A stretch of DNA of 48,729 nt from Actinomycetes bacterium (GCA_025934435.1 JAICYB010000019.1:1-48729); one strand, 5' to 3'; shown: positions 16,899 to 25,089, numbered from the stretch's first letter. Program-made: numbers and translations. Notes: generated from the sequence alone by a model not told the origin.

Positions 16899-18696
16899 AG
16901 GCAACGCCTCACCCACGCAGGACGCGCCCAACGAACGGCACGAGTCCGACGAACGGCAACAGTCGGACGAACCGCAGCGCTCGGACGAACCACAGCAGCC
17001 GCAGCCGCAGGAGACGTTCGCGCCGACATCCACGGCGGTCTCGACATCGGACGCCGCCGCGAGCGCATGGGATACGCCGTCGTCGAACGGCGACGGTGGT
17101 AACGGAAGCGGCAACTTCGACGACTACGCCGACCATCTCGACAGCTCGCTGCAGTCGGACAGCGGTGCCGCGACGATGCACGCCGGCGATCTCTCGCCCA
17201 CCCCGACGGCGACGGCGGTTGCGACGGCTCCCGCTCCGGAACACTCGGCCGATCCCGTCGGTCAAGCCGCGAGCGCGATCGGTATCCACTTCGATCACAT
17301 CCTGTCGGGGCCGACCGGACAGGACCTCGCGAGCCAGGTCTTCGATCCGACGCACGTCGCGTCGGGTTTCGGGGAGACGTTGCAAGGTGAGCTCGGGAAC
17401 AACCTCGTTTCGCAGATCCTCGATCCGTCCCATCTGTCCGGTGCGTTGCACGACGTCTTCCAGGGCCAGACGGGTAACGACTTCTTGAACCATGTGCAGA
17501 ACGCGGCCGATCCGCAGAGCGCGTTCTCCGAAGCGATGGGCGGGAACCTCGGTCAGCAGCTCATCCAAGAAGTGCTCGGTCACAACTCGATCGGCGGGGC
17601 GTTCTCGAACGCGATGCAAGGCGATCTCGGACATCAGATCCTCGGCGGCGTCCTCGGGTCCGACAGCATCAGCGGCGCGTTGTCGAACACCTTTGAGAAC
17701 GGCGCCGGTCACGATCTGCTCGGGCAGGTGTTCGGCCAGGACAACCCACTCACGGGGATGCTCGGGAACGCGCTCGGTGGGAACGCCGGCGAGAGTCTTC
17801 TCGACGGTGTGCTCGGCGGCGGCGGGCTTTCGAGTGCGCTCGCGGGAGCGTTCGGTGGTTCGTCCGCACAGGATCTGATCGGGCAAGCGCTCGGCGGCGG
17901 CGACGTCGCGCAGTCGCTCGCCGGACTGCTCGGCGGCGAGAGCGGACAGAACCTCGTCGGTTCCATCCTCGGCGGCGGCGGCGATCTCGCGTCCGGATTG
18001 ACGAACGCGATAGGCGGCGACTTCGGCCAACAGATGCTCGGCAACTTCCTCGGCGGCGGTGGCGCCGATTCCGTCGTGTCCGGTCTCACGAACGCGCTCG
18101 GCGGCGACGCCGGCCAATCACTGGTGAACGAATTCCTCGGCGGCGGCGGCACTGACGGTCTGCTGTCCGGGCTCACCAGTGCGATCGGCGGCGACGCGGG
18201 ATCCGATCTGCTCGGCGGCGTGCTCGGGGAGGCGGGCGGTCCGCTCCTCGGTGCGCTCGGACTCGGGGGCGACTCGACGACGTCCGACATCGCGCAGTCG
18301 ATCTTCCAACAGCTCGGGGTCGACTCCGGCACCGCCGGCACGCTTGGCAACATCGCCGACGCGGGACTGTCCGCGCTCGGCGTCAGCGAGGGGATCGATG
18401 CCGCCGGTGCGATCGGCAACGAGCTCGGTCTGCCCGTCGGCGAACTCACCGGCGACGTCGGTGGCGTCGGCGCTGCAGCGATCGGCGGCGCGGCGAGCAT
18501 CGCCGAGTCCGGCGCGTCGGTTGTCGGCGATCTCGCGACCGGTGACCTCTCGGGTGCGTTGAATGACACGGCGTCGACGGTTGAAGGTGCCGTCGACACC
18601 GCCGGCAACGTATTGAGTGGCGCGGAGGACACGGTCGAAGACGCCGTCAGCAGCGTCGGCGATTCGATCGGTGACGCGCTCGACGACATCTTCTAG
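16891..18696 (+). CDS. Gly/Leu/Asp-rich repeat protein (IniB-like low-complexity protein)
   Basis: A 601-residue protein with a strong ribosome-binding site (GGGAGGAACC before ATG 16891). Residues 1-40 are very polar, with repeated (Q)-S-D-E-P-Q units; 40-120 are Thr/Ala/Ser-rich. From about 130 to 470 there are around a dozen imperfect repeats of 25-30 residues of the form G-x-x-G-x-x-L-[LIV]-x-x-[VIF]-L-G-G-G-G...G-L-x-x-A-[IL]-G-G-D. The C-terminal 130 residues are Ala/Gly/Val/Asp-rich with short amphipathic stretches. There is no signal peptide and no transmembrane helix. Mycobacterial IniB is likewise a Gly/Ala-rich protein beside two dynamins, but the IniB N-terminal domain is not seen. 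Function unknown; a scaffold or condensate-type partner of the dynamins is speculative. Confidence 0.8.
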   Translation: MTEGNASPTQDAPNERHESDERQQSDEPQRSDEPQQPQPQETFAPTSTAVSTSDAAASAWDTPSSNGDGGNGSGNFDDYADHLDSSLQSDSGAATMHAGDLSPTPTATAVATAPAPEHSADPVGQAASAIGIHFDHILSGPTGQDLASQVFDPTHVASGFGETLQGELGNNLVSQILDPSHLSGALHDVFQGQTGNDFLNHVQNAADPQSAFSEAMGGNLGQQLIQEVLGHNSIGGAFSNAMQGDLGHQILGGVLGSDSISGALSNTFENGAGHDLLGQVFGQDNPLTGMLGNALGGNAGESLLDGVLGGGGLSSALAGAFGGSSAQDLIGQALGGGDVAQSLAGLLGGESGQNLVGSILGGGGDLASGLTNAIGGDFGQQMLGNFLGGGGADSVVSGLTNALGGDAGQSLVNEFLGGGGTDGLLSGLTSAIGGDAGSDLLGGVLGEAGGPLLGALGLGGDSTTSDIAQSIFQQLGVDSGTAGTLGNIADAGLSALGVSEGIDAAGAIGNELGLPVGELTGDVGGVGAAAIGGAASIAESGASVVGDLATGDLSGALNDTASTVEGAVDTAGNVLSGAEDTVEDAVSSVGDSIGDALDDIF

Positions 18697-18729
18697 TCAG
18701 GATCAGAGTCCAAGTCGGGAGGCAGGGAA

Positions 18730-20379
18730 ATGGCGGACGGCGACGACACGACGACGACCACGGACGACCCCGCACCGTTCAACCCAGAGGGCGGGCATCT
18801 CGTCGACGGAAACTGGAAATCGGACAACCCGAACACGCCCTACGCCACCCCGCGCCCGAATCTCGAAGGGATGTCGGCGAACGACGCGATGACGGCGACG
18901 CGCGCATGGATGAACAACCCCGCGAACTCGCCGGCGGAGAACGACGTCCAGGCACAGCGCGCGCTCGCGTGGCAGCAGCACAACGATATGCAGTACCAGG
19001 GGACGCTCAAGTCCATGGAGGCGGACAACCTCAACCAGCAAGCGAACGACGCCGCGCAGAAGGGCGACATGCAGCAGGCCGCTCAGCTCCGCGAGCAGGC
19101 GCACCAGGCGCAGAACACCGCGGACTCCTACAACAAGCAGGCGGACGTGCTCAGCGCGCGCCAGGAAGCGCTCGGCAAGGCCGATGACGCGCGCTACCAG
19201 GCGGACCAAGCGACGAGCTCGGCGAAGATCCAGCAATCACTCGCCGACGACGCCCAGCAGCAAGCACATTCGCTCGACGATCAGCAGCGCGAGGCATACA
19301 CGCAACAGCAATCGGCTCAAGGCCGCGTCGATGCGCTGACGGGCGAGAAGCAAGTTGCGCAGCAGCAGATCTCGAAGGTGCAGTCCGATCTGCAGAAGGC
19401 GCAGCAGTCGGGGAGTAACGCGGACGAAACGCGTCTCCAGAACGAGCTGCAGTGGCGACAAGACTCGATGCAGAAGCTCGACCAACAGCTCACCCAGGAA
19501 AAGGGCAACGTCGACACGTACAAGCAGCAGAGCGACGATCTCTACAAGCAGTACCAAGACATGAACAAGGCGTCGCAGGACCACGCCGCCGACGCGGGCA
19601 AGCTGCAGCAGCAGGCCCAAGACCTGACAGCGCAAGCAAGCGCTTCGTTGCAAGACGCGGACACGAACAAGCCGGACGACGCGGTCCTGCAACAAGCAGG
19701 CGCGGCGACGGACCTCCCGCCGGTCGTCCCGCCGCAGGACGATTCACAGGACGGATCGCAGCAGCAGCCGACCGATCAGACCGACACGACCACGCCGCCC
19801 ACCGACACGACGGACACGACGGTGCAGCCTCAGACCGACGACTCGACGCCCACCGGTCAGACCGACGACTCGACGCAGCAGCCGACGGGTCAGACCGACG
19901 ATCAGACGCAGCAACCGACGGGCCAGACCGACGATCAGACCCAGCAGCCGACGGGCCAGACCGACGATCAGACGCAGGGTCTCGGGCAGGATCCGTCGTC
20001 GCTCGACGACGACTCGGCCCCCGCGCCCGCTGCGACCGACGACCAGGGTGGCGCAACGGGAACGCAGGACCAGCCCGCGCCGTCCGGTGATTCGTCCGGC
20101 GGGACCACGGACGACGGCACGGGACAGGACACTCCGAGCGACCCGGGCGAGATCCAGATGCCGCCGATGGACCTTTCCGGCGGCGGCGATGACTCGTCCG
20201 GCGGCGATGCTCCGGCCGACGACTCGAGCTCGGGCGGCGAGATCGAGATGCCGCCGATGGACATGTCGGGTGGCGACGACTCGTCCGGCGACTCGTCGGG
20301 TGACCCGGTCGGTGTCGGTGCGTCGTCCGATGACGGCGGTGGATCCGACACATCGTCCGGAGACGACTCGGACTTCTAA
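18730..20379 (+). CDS. Coiled-coil protein with acidic Thr/Gln repeat tail
   Basis: 549 residues; ATG 18730 follows GGGAGGCAGGGAA, a good ribosome-binding site. Residues about 75-310 are Gln/Ala/Asp-rich and read as a long coiled coil (heptad-like A-Q-x-x-Q-Q patterns). Residues about 330-420 are Thr/Asp/Gln/Pro-rich and contain four tandem copies of an 11-residue unit T-G-Q-T-D-D-Q-T-Q-Q-P. The rest is Ser/Gly/Asp-rich with two copies of G-E-I-[QE]-M-P-P-M-D-[LM]-S-G-G. No signal peptide or transmembrane helix. It lies 33 bases after the repeat-protein gene and two bases before the next gene, so the three are probably co-transcribed. Not recognised; the highly acidic, disordered tail is shared in style with both neighbours. 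Confidence 0.78.
   Translation: MADGDDTTTTTDDPAPFNPEGGHLVDGNWKSDNPNTPYATPRPNLEGMSANDAMTATRAWMNNPANSPAENDVQAQRALAWQQHNDMQYQGTLKSMEADNLNQQANDAAQKGDMQQAAQLREQAHQAQNTADSYNKQADVLSARQEALGKADDARYQADQATSSAKIQQSLADDAQQQAHSLDDQQREAYTQQQSAQGRVDALTGEKQVAQQQISKVQSDLQKAQQSGSNADETRLQNELQWRQDSMQKLDQQLTQEKGNVDTYKQQSDDLYKQYQDMNKASQDHAADAGKLQQQAQDLTAQASASLQDADTNKPDDAVLQQAGAATDLPPVVPPQDDSQDGSQQQPTDQTDTTTPPTDTTDTTVQPQTDDSTPTGQTDDSTQQPTGQTDDQTQQPTGQTDDQTQQPTGQTDDQTQGLGQDPSSLDDDSAPAPAATDDQGGATGTQDQPAPSGDSSGGTTDDGTGQDTPSDPGEIQMPPMDLSGGGDDSSGGDAPADDSSSGGEIEMPPMDMSGGDDSSGDSSGDPVGVGASSDDGGGSDTSSGDDSDF
19852..19983 (+). repeat. Four tandem 33-bp coding repeats
   Basis: Units at 19852, 19885, 19918 and 19951, each encoding T-G-Q-T-D-D-[QS]-T-Q-Q-P; the last unit is divergent at its end (Q-G-L). 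Differences between units are mainly synonymous (acgggt/acgggc, cagcag/cagcaa), which suggests recent tandem duplication with selection on the peptide. Such repeats can change copy number by slippage. Confidence 0.9.
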
Positions 20380-20381
20380 CC

Positions 20382-21269
20382 ATGGCCGGGCTCAACGAAG
20401 ACCAGCTCATCGAGATCCGGCACGCGCTGAACGACGGCAAGCAGGTCTGGATCAACGACGGTCAGGTTCGCGTCGCGGCGAACGCGTCGGGCGAGCCGAT
20501 GTCCGGCCCGGCGTGGGAGTCGTACATGAACAAGCTGCACGACATCGATCAGCACGTGCAGAACGGCTGGAACCTCAGCATCACGCCGGACGGAACGATC
20601 ACGGGCAACGACAACAAGGGCGGCAGCATGCGCGCATCGGTCGACCCGTCGATCGATCAGAAAGCGATGGACTTCGCGCACTCCGCGATCAACGGCGGGC
20701 AGCAGGTGCGCATCGAGCCCGACGGCACGATGGTCGCGACGACGCCGCAGTACGACCCCGGCTACGAACCGGACGCGCAGCAGATCCAGATGTCGATCCA
20801 CAAGTTCGACGAGGCGGTGTCGTCCGGCAGTCTGCAGACGCTACACAACCAAGGCGCGGCCGTGACGTTCGAACCGAACGCGACGCAGACCGAAGAGATC
20901 CCACTGGCGCCGCCGAGCACGTCCGGGACACCGACGGCAGACCTCGGGCCGGATCCGTCTTCGCTCGACGACGCCGCCCCGCAAGTGGCGGCGGCGGCGG
21001 CGGACGAACCCGCTGCGGCTGCTGCGGCCGACCCGGGGACGATCGCGACCGGCGATCAGCCGGCACCGAGCCCCGCGGCCGACCTCGGCGGCCCGACGCC
21101 GAGCGAGCCGAGTGCTCCGTCCCTCGACGACGGCCAGCAGACGCCGCAGTTCGACGACCAAACGATGAACGACCCGAGTGTGGACGATGCACCGTCGACG
21201 CTCGACGTTGCTTCATCGGACGATCCGCCGAGCTACGACTCGTCCGCCGACGACAGCTCGGACGTCTGA
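20382..21269 (+). CDS. Hypothetical protein with two small N-terminal repeats and a disordered acidic tail
   Basis: 295 residues, starting 2 bases after the preceding stop. The N-terminal half (1-165) looks folded and contains a repeated pattern: H-A-L-N-D-G-K-Q-V-W-I-N-D-G (near 15-28) and H-S-A-I-N-G-G-Q-Q-V-R-I-E-P-D-G (near 100-115), each followed by a short beta-rich segment (V-A-A-N / M-V-A-T-T). The C-terminal half is Ala/Pro/Asp/Ser-rich and disordered. It contains D-L-G-P-D-P-S-S-L-D-D, almost identical to G-L-G-Q-D-P-S-S-L-D-D in the preceding protein, so the two tails are related. Third gene of the low-complexity operon. Function unknown. Confidence 0.75.
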   Translation: MAGLNEDQLIEIRHALNDGKQVWINDGQVRVAANASGEPMSGPAWESYMNKLHDIDQHVQNGWNLSITPDGTITGNDNKGGSMRASVDPSIDQKAMDFAHSAINGGQQVRIEPDGTMVATTPQYDPGYEPDAQQIQMSIHKFDEAVSSGSLQTLHNQGAAVTFEPNATQTEEIPLAPPSTSGTPTADLGPDPSSLDDAAPQVAAAAADEPAAAAAADPGTIATGDQPAPSPAADLGGPTPSEPSAPSLDDGQQTPQFDDQTMNDPSVDDAPSTLDVASSDDPPSYDSSADDSSDV

Positions 21270-21313
21270 GCGAGCCGAAATCGTTCGGCCCCGGGTCACC
21301 GGATCCCTGCACC

Positions 21314-21362
21314 GTTGACGCTCGTCAACAAATGACATGCGTGTTTGTTGACGAAAGTCAAC
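21314..21362. terminator. Paired inverted repeats between convergent genes (likely two-way terminator)
   Basis: Two hairpins: GTTGAC-gctc-GTCAAC (21314-21329) and GTTGAC-gaaa-GTCAAC (21347-21362). In addition, GTCAACAAA (21324-21332) is the exact reverse complement of TTTGTTGAC (21344-21352), giving an alternative 9-bp hairpin that excludes the other two. It lies between the 3' ends of the convergent low-complexity operon and uvrD2. There is no classical U-tract, so an operator array is also possible. Confidence 0.5.
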
Positions 21363-21424
21363 GGCGCGGCGAAAGGGCGGCGAAGGGAGGAGGGGGGGAT
21401 CCGTCCGGGGCCGGGTTCGTCGGG

Positions 21425-23266
21425 TCAGGCGCTGAGCGCGGCACTGACGACGGCCAGCACTTCCGGGCCGTGGCGTTCGAGTTTAGCGGGGCCGATCCCG
21501 GAGATGCGGGATAGTTCCGCGAGTGTCTGCGGCTCGCGTTCGCTGATCTCGCGCAGCGTCTTGTCGTTGAACACGATGTAGGCGGGAACGTCGAGCTCCT
21601 GCGCCGTCCGGCGGCGCCAGTCGCGCAAGCGGCTGAAGAGCTCGGAGTCCGCCATCTTCGGCCTCGGTTGCACCTGCTTCTGCGACGGATTGATCTCGCG
21701 CAGGAACCGCGACGGCTTCGTGTTCTTCCCTTCGCGTTCGCGCGCCCACGACAGACGCAGATGCGCGCGGGCTCGCGTGATCCCGACGTACAGAAGGCGG
21801 CGTTCCTCGGCGAGTGCTTCGTCCGACTTCGACAACGCGAACGGCAACTCGCGCTCCTCGAGTCGCGGAAGGAACACGGCGTCCCACTCGAGGCCTTTCG
21901 CACGGTGATACGTCGACAGGACGACACCGCGCGCGCCGGCGTCGTCCTCGAAGCGCTTGCGCAGATCGGCGAGGAACTCCGCCACGGAGCCGTCGAACTC
22001 TTCGGCGAGAGCGACGAGACGTCCGAGGTCGGCGTGGCGGGTGATCTCCTCTTGGCCTTCGGGTTCGGCGTCCGGGTCGAAGCCGAGCGCGCGACACACT
22101 TCTTCGACGGTGTGCGTCCCGCGTTGCAGTGCTTTGAGGGCCGCACGGGGGCCGGGCCTTCTGAGAAACGAACCGTCCCGCACCTGGTACGGGATGCGCG
22201 CGGCGGCGAGCGCTTCCTCGTAATCCTCGGAGCGTGCGTTGATGCGGTAAAGGATCGCGATCTCTTCGAACGGGACGCCGCTCTGTGCGAGGACATCGAT
22301 CTCCGCGACGATCGCGCGCACCTCGGCTTCGTCCGACGAGTACTCGGACAGATCGCAATCCCCGCCTTCGGGCTTCGTCGCTTCGAGGATCTTCGACTTG
22401 CCCGCGAGGCCGGTCGTGAGCCGGTTCGCCACGTGCAGCACTTGCGGCGTCGATCGGTAGTTCTTCGTGAGCGTGACGACCTTCGCGTTCGGATGCCGCT
22501 TCTCGAAATCGATCAGCCACGACGGCGTCGCGCCGGTGAAGCCGTAGATCGATTGGTAGTCGTCGCCGACGACGCAGAGCTCGTCGCGTCCGCCGAGCCA
22601 CGACTCGAGCAACGTCTGCTGCAAGAGGTTGACGTCCTGGTACTCGTCGACGGAGAGCGCGTGGTACTTGCTGCGGACTCGATCGGCGACGTCGGGTCGT
22701 TCCATCGCGACGATTGCTTGCTCGAGCAGATCCTCGAAGTCGAGACCTTTCTTCCGTTGCTCGTAGGCCTTGAAGATCCCGACCATCAGCTCGGGCGGCA
22801 GCACGGGGTTGTGATCGCCGAGTTTGTCGAGATAGGTCTCCGGCGTGATGCGGCGGTTCTTGGCCCGTTCGATCTCGCCGGCGACGTCCTTCGTCGCTTT
22901 GAACTTGTACGGCGGCGGCAACTTACGGACGAGCGGCCCGATGATCGCAGCCTTCGAGCCGATGATCTGCGGCGAGCCGACGAAGTGCGCGACCTGCGCG
23001 AGGGCTTCGGCGTGGAACGTCCGCGCGCGGACGTCGCCGGCGATGCCGAGCTTGTGGAGACGCGTCTTCAATTCGTTCGCCGCGCGTTCGGTGAACGTCA
23101 GCGCGAGCACCTGCGACGGCTCGAACGCGGACGAAGCGATCTGGTTCGCGATGCGGCGCGTGAGCGTGGTCGTCTTGCCCGAACCGGCGCCCGCGAGGAT
23201 GCACACCGGCCCCCGTACGGCCTCGGCGGCGGCCCGCTGCTCGGGATTGAGCCCGTCCAAGATCAT
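21425..23266 (-). CDS. uvrD2: SF1 DNA helicase UvrD2 with C-terminal HRDC domain
   Basis: A 613-residue superfamily 1A 3'-5' DNA helicase. Q-motif L-N-P-E-Q-R-A-A and Walker A L-A-G-A-G-S-G-K-T (24-32) are at the N-terminus. Motif II is V-D-E-Y-Q-D, motif III G-D-D-Y-Q-S-I-Y, motif IV N-Y-R-S, motif V T-Y-H-R-A-K-G-L-E-W and motif VI Y-V-G-I-T-R-A-R. The last about 75 residues form an HRDC domain (L-R-D-W-R-R-R-T-A...I-S-G-I-G-P-A-K-L), the architecture of actinobacterial UvrD2, although the tetracysteine segment of the mycobacterial protein is not evident between them. Acts in DNA repair and replication. Divergent from the small secreted-protein gene. Confidence 0.9.
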   Translation of the reverse strand: MILDGLNPEQRAAAEAVRGPVCILAGAGSGKTTTLTRRIANQIASSAFEPSQVLALTFTERAANELKTRLHKLGIAGDVRARTFHAEALAQVAHFVGSPQIIGSKAAIIGPLVRKLPPPYKFKATKDVAGEIERAKNRRITPETYLDKLGDHNPVLPPELMVGIFKAYEQRKKGLDFEDLLEQAIVAMERPDVADRVRSKYHALSVDEYQDVNLLQQTLLESWLGGRDELCVVGDDYQSIYGFTGATPSWLIDFEKRHPNAKVVTLTKNYRSTPQVLHVANRLTTGLAGKSKILEATKPEGGDCDLSEYSSDEAEVRAIVAEIDVLAQSGVPFEEIAILYRINARSEDYEEALAAARIPYQVRDGSFLRRPGPRAALKALQRGTHTVEEVCRALGFDPDAEPEGQEEITRHADLGRLVALAEEFDGSVAEFLADLRKRFEDDAGARGVVLSTYHRAKGLEWDAVFLPRLEERELPFALSKSDEALAEERRLLYVGITRARAHLRLSWAREREGKNTKPSRFLREINPSQKQVQPRPKMADSELFSRLRDWRRRTAQELDVPAYIVFNDKTLREISEREPQTLAELSRISGIGPAKLERHGPEVLAVVSAALSA

Positions 23267-23335
23267 CCGGACAGGATGACCGCAGGCACCGACGCCGGTG
23301 TTTATCCGCTGCTCAGAGCGGGGTAGCGGTTACGT

Positions 23336-23860
23336 ATGCGTGTTCTCCTGGTGGTTGCGGCACTGCTGCTCGCGGGCTTCGCTTGCTCGAACAAGAACAA
23401 CACGTCGAGCAACGGGAACGGATTCGGGTTCTCGCTCGCGGGCACGGTGAAGACCGTGCAGCCGGGGGACAAGCCGACGAACATACCGAGTGGCGTCAAG
23501 AACATCGCCGGTTCGATGACCGTCGATGTGGACAAGCCGATCACCGGTTGCGACAACCCCGCGAAGGTGTACTTCACGTCGTCCACGACGGGGTCCGGTG
23601 CGCCGGGCACGGTCAATGGCAAGCACGTGAACGTGAATGGGAACGAGTACGCGGGGTGCGTCCTCGTCGCGGACACGATCTCGACCACGACGACATCGAG
23701 CGGTTCGTCCGGCACGAGCGGCAGCGGCGGTGTCTCGGGAACGACCGCGCCGTCCGGCGCAGTGGTCCCGTCCGCGTCGCCGAAGATCACCAAGGGTCCC
23801 GCCCCCGAAGGCGTGATCATGAAGGAAACCCCGAGCGTGGCTCCCGCAGGTCAGAAGTAG
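23336..23860 (+). CDS. Small secreted protein, possibly a lipoprotein
   Basis: 174 residues; ATG 23336 without a strong ribosome-binding site. Residues 1-16 are a hydrophobic signal with Cys17 in G-F-A-C-S, a poor match to the lipobox, so lipidation is only possible. After an Asn/Ser-rich stretch, residues 35-115 look like a small beta domain with two further Cys (T-G-C-D-N, A-G-C-V-L) that could form a disulfide. The tail is Ser/Gly/Thr-rich. It sits 12 bases upstream of the ECF sigma gene, so it may share its promoter and be part of its regulon. Not recognised as a family. Confidence 0.65.
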   Translation: MRVLLVVAALLLAGFACSNKNNTSSNGNGFGFSLAGTVKTVQPGDKPTNIPSGVKNIAGSMTVDVDKPITGCDNPAKVYFTSSTTGSGAPGTVNGKHVNVNGNEYAGCVLVADTISTTTTSSGSSGTSGSGGVSGTTAPSGAVVPSASPKITKGPAPEGVIMKETPSVAPAGQK

Positions 23861-23872
23861 CACGCTTACGGG

Positions 23873-24379
23873 GTGACCAACCCCGAGACCCTCCCGAGAG
23901 TTTCTAGAGACGAGGCCTTCGAGGCCTTCCTTCAGGAACGCTACGGAAAGGTCGTGTCGGCGGTGCGGATCATCGCCCGGGAGCACGCAGAGGACATCGC
24001 GCAGGAAGCGTTCGCGCGCGCGTACACCCACTGGGACAAGCTGTGGCCGGAGGGCAATCCCGTCGGGTGGGTCCATCGCGTCGCGACGAATCTCGCTCTG
24101 TCGCTCCGCACTCGCGCGGGACGCGAGGTGCGAGCGTTGGCCCGACTCGGGAAGCGCACCGTGTTCGAGTCGCCGGCGCCCGACGCGTATCCCGAATTGC
24201 ATGAAGCGGTGGCTTCTTTGCCTGCGCGTCAGCGCGCGGCCGTTGCGCTGTATTACGTCCTCGATCTATCGATCGAAGACTGCGCTGTGGCGATGAAGTG
24301 TAAGGACGGGACCGTGAAGCGGTTGCTGTTCGACGCACGCCAAGCGTTGCGCGATCGTTTGGGTGAGGACTACCGATGA
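23873..24379 (+). CDS. ECF-family RNA polymerase sigma factor
   Basis: 168 residues from GTG 23873. Sigma region 2 is visible at about 18-85 (D-I-A-Q-E-A-F-A-R-A-Y and P-V-G-W-V-H-R-V-A-T-N), and region 4 at about 105-160 (L-P-A-R-Q-R-A-A-V-A-L-Y-Y-V and the helix-turn-helix K-D-G-T-V-K-R-L-L). The composition is like the SigE-type/ECF41-independent actinobacterial groups. It is coupled by an ATGA overlap to the next gene, a membrane protein in the position of an anti-sigma factor. Likely controls an extracytoplasmic stress response; no promoter motif could be assigned. Confidence 0.9.
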   Translation: MTNPETLPRVSRDEAFEAFLQERYGKVVSAVRIIAREHAEDIAQEAFARAYTHWDKLWPEGNPVGWVHRVATNLALSLRTRAGREVRALARLGKRTVFESPAPDAYPELHEAVASLPARQRAAVALYYVLDLSIEDCAVAMKCKDGTVKRLLFDARQALRDRLGEDYR

Positions 24380-25089
24380 GCGATCCCCTCGAGCGTCTGC
24401 GCGGTTCCGCTTCTTCGGACGTTCCTTCTTTGGACGCCATCAAGTCGCGCGCGCGTCGCACGCAGCAACGTCGCTACGCTGCGCTGGCGTCCGGGACGCT
24501 CGTCGTGTTGCTCGTCGCCGGGATCGGTCTGTTCCTGCGGACGAAGCCCGTTTCGCACGGGCATGTTGAGACGGCTTCGGCGCCACTAGCGTCGGCAGTT
24601 CCGTCGATGAGTGCACCCGCGGAGAAGGCGGCGCAGTCGAACTCGTTCGCTGCGTCGCAGCCCGCCCCGACGGTGATGAGGTCATCCGGCGCGCTATCGG
24701 CGGACACCGCTGCTGCTCCTGACCCCTTGGTGGTGACCGTCGGTGCGACGAAGCATGTTCCGGGCGAGGACTTCACCTTGAAGGTGTGCAACAGTGCTTC
24801 GTCCAGCGTGACGCGAAGTTTCCCGACGACGCAGCGTTACGACTTCGAGGTGTCGACGAAGGACGGACGTCCGGTGTGGAAGTGGTCGGCGGGACAAGCA
24901 TTCCCCGACATCGTGACGAGCGAGACGTGGCGCGGGAAGGAATGCAAGAGTTGGACGGCCCACTGGGACGGTCGCGCGAGCTCCGGTCAGCCGGCCACGC
25001 CGGGTTCGTACAACGTGATCGGGACGCTGACGTCGTCACCGCCGCGACGGACGGCACCGGTGCCGTTCTGCTGGAACATGTGCGGCTAG
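24376..25089 (+). CDS. Putative membrane anti-sigma factor with an extracytoplasmic BsuPI-type domain
   Basis: 237 residues, ATG 24376 overlapping the sigma-factor stop. Residues 1-34 are cytoplasmic, with a short helix (residues 17-33); 35-54 form one transmembrane helix. Residues 60-115 are a Ser/Ala/Pro linker. Residues about 118-225 match the BsuPI (intracellular proteinase inhibitor) beta-sandwich pattern: Q-R-Y-D-F-E-V, G-R-P-V-W-K-W-S, F, then W-D-G-R-A...P-G-S-Y-N-V-I-G. It ends with Cys residues. No zinc-binding anti-sigma motif is present in the short cytoplasmic part, so the anti-sigma role is inferred from overlap and topology alone. A BsuPI domain outside the cell might sense ligands or bind proteases. 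Confidence 0.75.
   Translation: MSDPLERLRGSASSDVPSLDAIKSRARRTQQRRYAALASGTLVVLLVAGIGLFLRTKPVSHGHVETASAPLASAVPSMSAPAEKAAQSNSFAASQPAPTVMRSSGALSADTAAAPDPLVVTVGATKHVPGEDFTLKVCNSASSSVTRSFPTTQRYDFEVSTKDGRPVWKWSAGQAFPDIVTSETWRGKECKSWTAHWDGRASSGQPATPGSYNVIGTLTSSPPRRTAPVPFCWNMCG

Noticed and set aside
19852..19983. CRISPR-like array
   Set aside because: Repeats are directly abutting 33-bp coding units without spacers, in frame within a gene.
21668..23326. A 552-codon open frame on the + strand opposite uvrD2
   Set aside because: Arg/Asp/Val-rich antisense shadow of a GC-rich gene with no family motifs; the minus-strand frame has all helicase motifs.
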